A DNA stretch of 10,665 nt from Phycisphaeraceae bacterium. GTDB taxonomy: Bacteria; Planctomycetota; Phycisphaerae; Phycisphaerales; UBA1924. The notes beneath the pieces are model-generated. The model was given only the letters and a program-made list of their open reading frames with translations, made no database searches and was not told where the DNA came from. Location of the stretch: the NCBI GenBank assembly GCA_009827205.1, contig WUAK01000077.1:1-10665 (forward strand), given 5' to 3'. A program made the position numbers and the translations under genes. Positions 1-6,653 of the stretch are shown here, in pieces. The first letter of the stretch is position 1. Every line of letters begins with the position of its first letter.

Positions 1-233
1 CCACCAACGATGAGGTCGTGCTCGATTTCGGCATGAACCTTCCCACCCAGGGCCCGGACGGTCAGGCCGCCCTCCTCTTCGCGGTGGGTAACCGCACCAT
101 CATGAACTGGTCAGCCGCCAAGCGGCTTGCCATAACCCTCGGGCAGGTCATCCGCCAATACGAGGAGCGCAACGGCGAGATCGTCATCCAGCGCGCTCCC
201 GGCGCCGAAGAAGGCCCGAAGCTGGCTGACTGA
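1..233 (+). CDS. DUF3467 family protein, C-terminal part (5' end outside window)
   Basis: The reading frame is open to the left edge, so only the last 76 or so residues are visible. The GTG at 18 is in frame but is probably an internal valine, not the start. The visible part has the hallmarks of DUF3467: a VLDFGMNLP strand near the beginning, then a segment with TIMNWSAAKRLAITLGQVI and a terminal IRQYEERNGEIVI helix/strand. This matches the family pattern of 'hydrophobic-DFG', 'MS..hAKRL...L...I..YE...G.I'. DUF3467 proteins are small (about 100 residues), soluble and of unknown function. The tail after the domain is short and acidic. Only 26 bp separate its stop from the next gene, which suggests co-transcription with the export-like block. 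I am fairly confident of the family; no function can be given. Confidence 0.75.
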   Translation, partial: TNDEVVLDFGMNLPTQGPDGQAALLFAVGNRTIMNWSAAKRLAITLGQVIRQYEERNGEIVIQRAPGAEEGPKLAD

Positions 234-259
234 TCAGGATCCCGGAGCAGGCACAGCGG

Positions 260-2167
260 ATGTCAACCGAACAACAGACCGAGAGCCAAGCTGGTGAGAT
301 CACGACCGACTCGGCACAGTCTGTAGACACGCCGCAGGGTGCCAGGCATTACGCGCTCCGCGAATTCCTCGGCAAGCTTCTCGAATTCCAGTGCAAGATC
401 ACCGGCGCCGATGCAGGCGCCGTTTTCCTGCGCCAAGGCAAGTCGAGACCCGCGGGAATCTTCGTCGTCTACCACGCCAACGAGGACATCGCGTTCGACG
501 AGTCCACAACGAAGAAACTCAGCACCTTCGGCCAGAAAGCGTCGCAGTCGTCTGCCGGCGGCATGTCTGAAGCGATCACACTCGCAGGCGCTCACGATTT
601 CTACGCAGCCAGCGCGACACACACGGCACTGGCTACCCCGCTCTCGGCCGACGGCAAGAGCGAAGGGGCAAGCATCGTGCTCGTGCCCACCTCAGACAGA
701 GAACCCCAGAGCATCAAGCTCGACAGGCTCTCACTGAGCGCGGCTCGATTCGAGGGCTTCCTCTGGAAGCAGTCGTTCCTGACAGAGGCGGAGCACAAGG
801 TCATGCTCCGCGAGACACTGGAACTTCTCGACCAGGCGCAGAAAGGCGCGACAGCCTCCGCTATGGGCTCGCTGCTTTGTGATGAGATGCGCCGCCGGTT
901 CGGTTGCACCCGGGTCTCCATCGGCATGCTCAAAGGAGATCACCTGCGAGTGGTGTCCGTGAGCGGCTCAGACGACCTGGATAAGCACGCTCCGACCGTC
1001 GAGGCACTCGAAGCGGTCATGGAAGAGGCGGCTCTCCAGGATGCAGAGGTGCTTTACCCCCCGTCACAGATGATGGAGAGCGAGCCAGGCAGCCGACGCG
1101 TCACGCATGAACACGCGAGACTGAGCGAGGCGTTCGGACCGAGTGCGATCGTGAGCCTGCCGCTGCGTATCGAGGACGATCTAGTGGGCGTATTGGTGCT
1201 CGAACGAGACGCTTCCGACCCCTTCCCAGACGCGGTACTCCCTCTTCTCCGCCTGGTCGCAGAATTCGTTGGACCCGCGGTGTACACCCGCCGACTCGCC
1301 GATCGACGAACACCCGAAGTCCTGCGTGACGACATGGTTGATCTCGGCACGGGGATCGTCGGTCCAAGACACACCGGCAAGAAACTGCTGGCGCTCACCG
1401 CTCTTGTGATCTTCATCCTGCTCGCGGCCATCCCGATCCCAGCGAAGGTAAAGGGATCGATGGAACTCAAAGCAGAAGTTGGTCGCGCCGTCGTCCCGCC
1501 CTTTGCCGGCTTCCTCAAAAGCTACGAAGTCAGGCCCGGAGACAGCGTTCAGGCAGGCGATGTCGTAGCGACACTCGACACCACCGAGCTCATGCTGAGT
1601 CTTACCGAGCTCAACGAACGGGTCGCGACGCTCACGACACAGCGTGACAACGCGCTCGCCGAGGGCAATCGCTCACTCGCACGCCAGCGAGAAGCCGAGA
1701 TCGAAGAAGCGAACGCTTCGATCGATCTGATCAACGAACGACTCACACTTGCCCAGCTTCGTGCGCCGATCGACGGCACTGTGAGCCGAGGCGATCTTGA
1801 AAAGCTCGTCGGGGCTCCAGTTGATGCGGCTAAGGCGCTCTTCGAGATCGTGGGCCCGGGCGTGAAGGTGGTGATCGAAGTAGACGAACGCCACGCCGGG
1901 CGAGTCGAGGTCGGGCAGAAAGGCTGGATCGCAAGCCGAGCCCGCCCAGGCCAGGAGATACCGATCGTTGTTGACCGCCTGAACCCGGTTGCCCAGCCTC
2001 GGGAGGGAGCAAACGTCTTTCTTATCGAGGCGGTCATCGAGAACCCCCCTGAATGGCTACGCCCCGGAATGACCGGCACCGCGAAGCTGAGTGATGGATG
2101 GAGCACGCCGCTCTGGGAACTCTCGAGGCCGATGGTTGACGCGTTCCGTATGTGGTCCTGGCTGTAA
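260..2167 (+). CDS. GAF-GAF-transmembrane-HlyD adaptor (membrane fusion protein with cytoplasmic sensor domains)
   Basis: This 635-residue protein appears to couple a cytoplasmic sensing half to a periplasmic adaptor half. Residues about 30-170 and 183-345 each look like a GAF domain; the second has the typical ending SAIVSLPLRIEDDLVGVLVLER (residues 295-316). GAF domains usually bind small ligands or mediate dimerisation. A single hydrophobic helix at about 374-392 (LLALTALVIFILLAAIPIP) follows. After it comes a HlyD/biotinyl-lipoyl module: the first half is at 405-440 (PPFAGFLKSYEVRPGDSVQAG), a short charged coiled-coil hairpin at about 441-497, the second lipoyl half LRAPIDGTVSRG at 500-511, then a beta-barrel to about 610. 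A typical adaptor has only a short cytoplasmic N-terminus, so the roughly 370-residue GAF half is unusual. The hairpin is short and I do not see the R-xxx-L-xxxxxx-S TolC-contact motif. The ATG is preceded by GGAGCAGG about 8-12 bases upstream. The next gene begins 12 bp after the stop. Confidence 0.88.
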   Translation: MSTEQQTESQAGEITTDSAQSVDTPQGARHYALREFLGKLLEFQCKITGADAGAVFLRQGKSRPAGIFVVYHANEDIAFDESTTKKLSTFGQKASQSSAGGMSEAITLAGAHDFYAASATHTALATPLSADGKSEGASIVLVPTSDREPQSIKLDRLSLSAARFEGFLWKQSFLTEAEHKVMLRETLELLDQAQKGATASAMGSLLCDEMRRRFGCTRVSIGMLKGDHLRVVSVSGSDDLDKHAPTVEALEAVMEEAALQDAEVLYPPSQMMESEPGSRRVTHEHARLSEAFGPSAIVSLPLRIEDDLVGVLVLERDASDPFPDAVLPLLRLVAEFVGPAVYTRRLADRRTPEVLRDDMVDLGTGIVGPRHTGKKLLALTALVIFILLAAIPIPAKVKGSMELKAEVGRAVVPPFAGFLKSYEVRPGDSVQAGDVVATLDTTELMLSLTELNERVATLTTQRDNALAEGNRSLARQREAEIEEANASIDLINERLTLAQLRAPIDGTVSRGDLEKLVGAPVDAAKALFEIVGPGVKVVIEVDERHAGRVEVGQKGWIASRARPGQEIPIVVDRLNPVAQPREGANVFLIEAVIENPPEWLRPGMTGTAKLSDGWSTPLWELSRPMVDAFRMWSWL

Positions 2168-2179
2168 CGAGGCTCACCG

Positions 2180-4363
2180 ATGGCGTTCCTGCGCGAAGAT
2201 ATCGGCAGCACCTTTGCGGACATGTGGTACCGCGTGGCGGATCAGCGCCCACGCGTCAGTGTGCACGCGAGATTCGTTCGCCAGAGACACGGCCCGACTG
2301 TGAGCTATGTCATCGACGACCCGTCGGGCGGGCACTTCTACAGACTCAGCGAGTCGGCACGTTTCTTCCTGGGGTTGCTCGACGGCAATCGAACGGTTGA
2401 TAACGCATGGGAGGCGTGCCTGGCCCAACTCGGTGACGATGCGCCAACACAGAAGGAGTGCATCGAGCTGCTCTCACAGATGCAGCTCTTCGGATTGCTT
2501 GTGGGCGACCAACCCATCGCAGCGGACATGATTCCCGAACGCCAGGCGCGGTTCAAGCAGCAAAGGCTCAAACAGCGGACAGGCAACTGGATGTTCTTCA
2601 ACATCCCCCTCTTGAACCCTGAGCCGGTGCTCCGGGGGCTTGAGCCGTATCTCCGTGTCATGTGGTCGCGATATGGGCTCGCCGCATGGTTCTTGATTGT
2701 CCTTGCTGCGATCGGTGTTTTCATCACGCACACAGATCGCCTTGACAGTGCGTTTAACGGCATCCTCGATCCCGCGAATCTGGTCTGGATAGGCATCCTC
2801 TTCCTGTTTATCCGTGCGGTCCACGAGTTTGGTCACGCGATGGCTTGCAAAGCGATGGGCGGCAGGTGTACCGAGATCGGCGTGATGCTGATCGCGATGC
2901 TGCTGCCTCTGCCCTACTGCGATGCGTCGAGTTCTTGGAAGTTCCCAGAGACCTGGCGCCGAGTTGTCGTCGGCCTGGGCGGCATGATCGTCGAGATATT
3001 CTTCGCCGCGATAGCCACGTTCATTTGGGCGTTCGCCGAGCCCGGGCTCGCGAGGGCACTGGCATTCAATACAATGCTCATCTCGGGCGTATCAACTGTG
3101 ATCTTCAACGCCAACCCGCTACTCCGTTATGACGGCTACTACATCCTGAGCGATCTCGCCGGTTCGCCCAACCTGGCGCAGCGTGCCAAATCGATCTGGC
3201 AGTATTGGATCCATAAGAAGTGGTTTGGGGTTATCAGCTCGAGGCCGCCTTACATCCGAGATCCGGCTGAAGCGAGGCTTCTCTTTGTTTACCACGCGTG
3301 CGCCGTCCCATACAGGCTTTTCATCACGTTCTCGATCCTGGCGATCATCTCAACGCAATACCTGAGTCTCGGGCTCATACTCGCGGTGTTCTTCGGGTTC
3401 GTTTGGTTCGTGTGGCCTGTAGTGAAAGCGGCTTGGTTTCTTCTGACCTCGCCCCAGCTGATGGGCAGGCGTAGCCGGAGCATCGGGGTCACGCTTGCGA
3501 TCATTGGGCCGATCGTCCTGGTGCTGTGTGTCATCCCTCTACCAGCTTCAGGCACTTTGCCAGCTGTGGTTGAATCAGAAGGTTTGTCTATCGTCAGGCC
3601 GCTTTCCTCTGGATACATCAACAGGATCGCGGTTGAGCCGGGATCACGAGTCTCCAAGGGCGATGTACTGATCATACTTGAGAACCCTTCAATCCTCGCT
3701 GATCTCAGAGCAGCACGCGCACGCATCCAACGGGCGAGCGCAACACTCGATGATTCATCGATCAGGGGCATCGCCGAGCGCCGAGTAGCGGAAGCGCAAT
3801 ATGAGCGCACGCTTGCCGAGGCCCAAGAGTTCGAAGAGCGCGCCCGCAACTTGGAAGTGATAGCGGAGATCGATGGGACTTTCGTTGCGATCGGCGGGTC
3901 GGGTCATGAGATGAAGAACATGATCGGGCGGTTCCTGGAACGCGGATCCGTCATAGCAGCGGTTATTCCTGATGACAGTTTCATCGTCCGAGCAGCGGTC
4001 ACGGACGCACGAGCCGGTGCAGTGCTGCCTGTGCTGAGCAAACAGAACGCGAGCACCGAGGTGCGGCTGCGAGGCGAAGCCTGGAGAACGATCCCGGCAA
4101 ACGTAGCACGAGTCTGGCCTGCGGGGACGAGGGACATCGAGTCGGCACAGCTCTCGACGGTTACCGGCGGGGAGATCGTTGCAGATCCGCAGCAGGGCGG
4201 GCGTTCGTTGGAAAACTTCACGCTCGTTGATTTCACTCCCGAATCGACCGATGGGCTGCTCCCTGGCAGGAGAGCCAAGGTCCGGGTAGCACTCGAGCCC
4301 AGCACTATTCTGTCGCGTGTTTCGAGACGGGTTCAACAATTCATTGATGGGCGTCTCAATTGA
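2180..4363 (+). CDS. PqqD-like / M50 zinc metallopeptidase / HlyD fusion protein
   Basis: This 727-residue polytopic membrane protein has three modules. Residues about 25-110 resemble a PqqD-like winged-helix domain (SGGHFYRLSESARFFLGLLDG), which in peptide-maturation systems binds leader peptides. The central part is an M50 (site-2-protease-type) peptidase. It has hydrophobic helices at about 168-184, 201-213, 232-245, 262-284, 293-310, 376-415 and 436-453, the zinc motif HEFGH at 215-219, and the second metal-ligand motif NPLLRYDGYYILSDL starting at residue 312, with the likely ligand Asp318. From about 466 a HlyD-type lipoyl half (RPLSSGYINRIAVEPGSRVS, 473-492), a short coiled coil (503-557), the second half IAEIDGTFVAIGG (561-573) and a beta-barrel follow. 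Both zinc motifs are intact, so it is probably an active protease. GAGG lies 7 bases before the ATG. Its stop overlaps the start of the SecA-like gene, so the two products are probably made in step. The family resembles proteins annotated as 'putative peptide zinc metalloprotease'. Confidence 0.9.
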   Translation: MAFLREDIGSTFADMWYRVADQRPRVSVHARFVRQRHGPTVSYVIDDPSGGHFYRLSESARFFLGLLDGNRTVDNAWEACLAQLGDDAPTQKECIELLSQMQLFGLLVGDQPIAADMIPERQARFKQQRLKQRTGNWMFFNIPLLNPEPVLRGLEPYLRVMWSRYGLAAWFLIVLAAIGVFITHTDRLDSAFNGILDPANLVWIGILFLFIRAVHEFGHAMACKAMGGRCTEIGVMLIAMLLPLPYCDASSSWKFPETWRRVVVGLGGMIVEIFFAAIATFIWAFAEPGLARALAFNTMLISGVSTVIFNANPLLRYDGYYILSDLAGSPNLAQRAKSIWQYWIHKKWFGVISSRPPYIRDPAEARLLFVYHACAVPYRLFITFSILAIISTQYLSLGLILAVFFGFVWFVWPVVKAAWFLLTSPQLMGRRSRSIGVTLAIIGPIVLVLCVIPLPASGTLPAVVESEGLSIVRPLSSGYINRIAVEPGSRVSKGDVLIILENPSILADLRAARARIQRASATLDDSSIRGIAERRVAEAQYERTLAEAQEFEERARNLEVIAEIDGTFVAIGGSGHEMKNMIGRFLERGSVIAAVIPDDSFIVRAAVTDARAGAVLPVLSKQNASTEVRLRGEAWRTIPANVARVWPAGTRDIESAQLSTVTGGEIVADPQQGGRSLENFTLVDFTPESTDGLLPGRRAKVRVALEPSTILSRVSRRVQQFIDGRLN
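4360..4363 (+). promoter_or_regulatory. TTGA stop/start overlap (translational coupling)
   Basis: The last codon and TGA stop of the M50-HlyD gene share bases with a TTG start of the SecA-like gene, analogous to the common ATGA coupling junction. No strong Shine-Dalgarno sequence precedes it; GATGGGCG 8-15 bases upstream is only a weak match. This fits re-initiation by ribosomes finishing the upstream gene. The start is inferred; ATG at 4411 would remove the overlap but also 17 residues. Confidence 0.5.
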
Positions 4364-6360
4364 GCTTGCTCGCCGAGAACCTGCCCCCCCCGTCTCGAAG
4401 GCTCTGGCCGATGCTCTCGCGGTCGGTCACTCGGAATCCCCCGCCCGATGGGTTCGACATGTTCGGAAGCTGGGTGCACGGCAAGTACGCTCGCAAGAGG
4501 TATAAGTACAACCGAACCGAGCGAGCGGAACGGATTGTCGAAGCCTCTGATGCGCTTCGAAACCACAGCGACGCTTCCCTTCGTGAACTTACAGAAGAGT
4601 ACCGGGACGCTGTTTTGCTCGGGCGTGATAGAGTTCGCGCGATCGACGATGCGTTTGCTCTGGCACGCGAGACGATCCGCCGAGAAATCGGGCTCTCGCT
4701 TTACATTGAGCAGGTGATCGGCGGTCTCATCATGGCCGACGGTGCGCTCGCTGAGATGGCAACCGGTGAAGGAAAAACAGTCACCGCGATACTGCCGACC
4801 GTACTCCAGGGCTGGTCTGGACGAGGTGTTCACGTGCTCACGGTGAATGATTACCTTGCGAATCGAGACGCTGAGATCACATCTCCTGTGTACACGCGGC
4901 TCGGGATGAGTGTGGGCGTTGTTGTCGACAGCACACCAAGAGGTGATCGAAAGTCTGCTTACGACGCTGACATCACATACGCGGCTGACAAGCAAATCGT
5001 CTTCGATTTCCTCCGAGACCGCCTCGATATCCCACCCGCTGCGTCACTCTCGGGTTCGATCCTGCATGAGCTCTCGGGGGAGGGTGAGCCGAGCTGGCAC
5101 CGGGGTGTTGTCCACCGGGGGTTCAATGCGGTCATCATCGACGAAGTCGACAGCATCCTGATCGATGAGGCTGCTACTCCCGCGATCATCGCTGCGGAGG
5201 AGCTCAGCGAACGCTCAGGCGAAGACCGGAGCGGTGCACACCATAGAACGGCCTGTGCGATCGCAAAGGACTTGGTTGAAAGCGTGGACTACAAGGTCGA
5301 TCGAAAGCTGAGAAACGTCGAGATCACCGACGAAGGGCGTGCAAGACTTGGCGAGATGACCAGATCACTGCCCGCGTTCTGGACAGGACCTAGGCGGAGC
5401 GAAGAGATCGTGCGTACCGCGCTGCTCGCGAAAGAAATCCAGGTCCGGGGTGATGACTACATCATCCGCAATGACAAGATCGAGATTGTCGATCGCTCGA
5501 CCGGGCGTGTACTCGAAGGCCGACAGTGGCAAGCCGGCCTCCACCAAGCGGTCGAAGCAAAGGAAGGACTAGACCCGACGGTTGCCAGGCGGACATCAAC
5601 GCGTATCAGCTACGCGAGGTTCTTCCAGCAGTACAGACACGTCGCGGGCATGAGCGGCACGCTCAAAGAAGTGAACGACGAACTCTGGCGCACGTACGGC
5701 GAAGCAGTCGTTCGGGTTCCAACCCACAGACCTGTCATTCGCGATGAGCGCGAGGATATTGTGTTCGAAAACGAAGACGCGAAGCTAGAAGCCGTGGTTG
5801 AAAAGACCTTCCAGCTTCACAAGAAAGGCCAGCCAGTCCTGATCGGGACACGGAGCGTCCTGACGTCTGAGAAACTCGGTGCGATGCTGAGCGAGAAAGG
5901 TATCGAGTGCAGAATCCTGAACGCAGAACGGGAGAAGGAAGAAGCCGAGATCGTGCTTCACGCGGGCAAGGTTGGCGCGGTCACGGTCGCGACGAACATG
6001 GCCGGCCGAGGAACAGATATCAAGCTTGAGCCAGAGGCCAAGGAACTTGGTGGTCTCTTTGTGCTCGGAACCGAGAGGCACCAGGAGCGTCGCGTGGATC
6101 GCCAGCTATTCGGCCGGGCGGGAAGACAGGGCGACCCGGGTGCCGCACAGATGTATGTCGCATTTGATGATCAGCTCATTTGTGCGTCAGGCCTCCCTCC
6201 CCTGATTTGGCTAGCTAAGAAGCTCTCAATCAAGCCGCTGACCGCCCTGCTCTGGCGCCAGGCACAGTGGCTGGCCTCACGCAGGGCAGCTTCTCACCGG
6301 GTCACGACTGCAAAGAGTGACGCCTGGCAAGAGATGGCCATGCATACCTCGAAGAGTTAA
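4360..6360 (+). CDS. SecA-like ATPase lacking the wing and C-terminal domains
   Basis: This is a 666-residue homologue of the preprotein translocase motor SecA, which is normally about 800-900 residues. Nucleotide-binding domain 1 contains Walker A EMATGEGKT (132-140), TVNDYLANRD (161-170), FDFLRDRL (215-222) and Walker B DEVDSILIDEAATP (261-274). A shortened preprotein cross-linking domain follows (about 275-370), then IVDRSTGRVLEGRQWQAGLH (376-395) and HVAGMSGTL (427-435). Nucleotide-binding domain 2 has PVLIGTRSV (492-500), VATNMAGRGTDI (543-554), GTERHQERRVDRQL (570-583) and the arginine-finger motif GRAGRQGD (585-592). After about 605 only the first part of the helical scaffold remains (KKLSIKPLTALL, 620-631). 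The rest of the scaffold, the helical wing, the two-helix finger and the zinc-binding tail are absent. The ATP site looks functional. The likely start is TTG, sharing the TTGA overlap with the upstream stop; the in-frame ATGs at 4411 and 4459 are alternatives. This is probably an accessory motor serving the upstream adaptors, not the housekeeping SecA. Confidence 0.9.
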   Translation: MSLLAENLPPPSRRLWPMLSRSVTRNPPPDGFDMFGSWVHGKYARKRYKYNRTERAERIVEASDALRNHSDASLRELTEEYRDAVLLGRDRVRAIDDAFALARETIRREIGLSLYIEQVIGGLIMADGALAEMATGEGKTVTAILPTVLQGWSGRGVHVLTVNDYLANRDAEITSPVYTRLGMSVGVVVDSTPRGDRKSAYDADITYAADKQIVFDFLRDRLDIPPAASLSGSILHELSGEGEPSWHRGVVHRGFNAVIIDEVDSILIDEAATPAIIAAEELSERSGEDRSGAHHRTACAIAKDLVESVDYKVDRKLRNVEITDEGRARLGEMTRSLPAFWTGPRRSEEIVRTALLAKEIQVRGDDYIIRNDKIEIVDRSTGRVLEGRQWQAGLHQAVEAKEGLDPTVARRTSTRISYARFFQQYRHVAGMSGTLKEVNDELWRTYGEAVVRVPTHRPVIRDEREDIVFENEDAKLEAVVEKTFQLHKKGQPVLIGTRSVLTSEKLGAMLSEKGIECRILNAEREKEEAEIVLHAGKVGAVTVATNMAGRGTDIKLEPEAKELGGLFVLGTERHQERRVDRQLFGRAGRQGDPGAAQMYVAFDDQLICASGLPPLIWLAKKLSIKPLTALLWRQAQWLASRRAASHRVTTAKSDAWQEMAMHTSKS

Positions 6361-6408
6361 GAGTCGCATTTGTTGTCAATTTGGGGTACCCTGAATGCAC
6401 CTCTTCTG

Positions 6409-6416
6409 AAAGGAGG
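6409..6416 (+). promoter_or_regulatory. Strong Shine-Dalgarno sequence that fixes the start of the small ORF
   Basis: AAAGGAGG lies 6 bases before the ATG at 6423. It is the best ribosome-binding site in the window and decides between this ATG and an in-frame upstream TTG at 6381, which has no such site. The 62 bp between the SecA-like stop and this ATG (6361-6422) show no convincing promoter or terminator, apart from a TTGTCA at 6373-6378 with no matching -10 box and an 8-bp palindrome GGGTACCC. Confidence 0.75.
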
Positions 6417-6422
6417 CAAGGC

Positions 6423-6653
6423 ATGTTGCAGCCGAACTCACCAGGCTCGACCCCTGCCCGCAGGTTTGTCCCGAATGCCCCTTACCGGGTCGCACACGAT
6501 CTCAACGGCGACTGGTGGATCTGGAGGCGTTCGAGCCAGAATTCATGGACGACCTACCAGCGGTGCAATTCAGAAGCCGAGGCTCAGTTGATCTGCGATG
6601 AACTCATCGCGGGCGGAAAGGTGCAGGAGCCCTCGACCGAAATCAAGAGTTGA
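6423..6653 (+). CDS. Small hypothetical protein, 76 residues
   Basis: I do not recognise this protein with confidence. It begins MLQPNSPGSTPARRFVPNAP, a proline-rich N-terminus without signal peptide or membrane helix. A compact segment follows: YRVAHDLNGDWWIWRRSS (residues 20-37), then NSWTTYQRCNSEAEAQLICDE (38-58), and a short charged tail. A beta-beta-alpha arrangement is plausible: an aromatic-rich strand pair followed by an amphipathic helix with the 'SEAEAQ' start. This resembles very small single-domain proteins in which a tryptophan-containing hairpin precedes an 'xEAEA' helix, but that is a shape comparison, not an assignment. The perfect Shine-Dalgarno sequence and codon use like its neighbours argue that it is real. 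It lies 62 bp downstream of the SecA-like gene on the same strand and could be the last gene of that unit. Its 3' end overlaps the end of the convergent membrane-protein gene by 11 bp. Confidence 0.72.
   Translation: MLQPNSPGSTPARRFVPNAPYRVAHDLNGDWWIWRRSSQNSWTTYQRCNSEAEAQLICDELIAGGKVQEPSTEIKS

Noticed and set aside
1549..2223. Long - strand ORF (224 residues) opposite the GAF-HlyD gene
   Set aside because: It is Ser/Arg-rich, low in complexity and lies opposite a clear HlyD coding frame; it is a shadow of GC-rich codon use.
3755..4339. Long - strand ORF (194 residues) opposite the M50-HlyD gene
   Set aside because: No domain or ribosome-binding site is visible, and the + strand frame has well-defined lipoyl and barrel segments.
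4333..4995. Long - strand ORF (220 residues) opposite the SecA-like gene
   Set aside because: It overlaps conserved SecA motifs on the other strand, and its own translation has no recognisable features.
1..6360. Classical type I secretion or RND efflux operon
   Set aside because: HlyD modules suggested it, but no ABC ATPase, RND pump or TolC-like gene is present, and the ATPase is clearly of the SecA family.
6399..6416. Hairpin hiding the Shine-Dalgarno sequence of the small ORF (CCTC pairing with GAGG)
   Set aside because: Only four contiguous pairs form, with a mismatch-rich inside; too weak to claim a translational switch.
6370..6591. Overlapping + strand ORF (73 residues) in another frame of the small gene
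   Set aside because: The Shine-Dalgarno spacing and the protein-like composition favour the frame starting at 6423.
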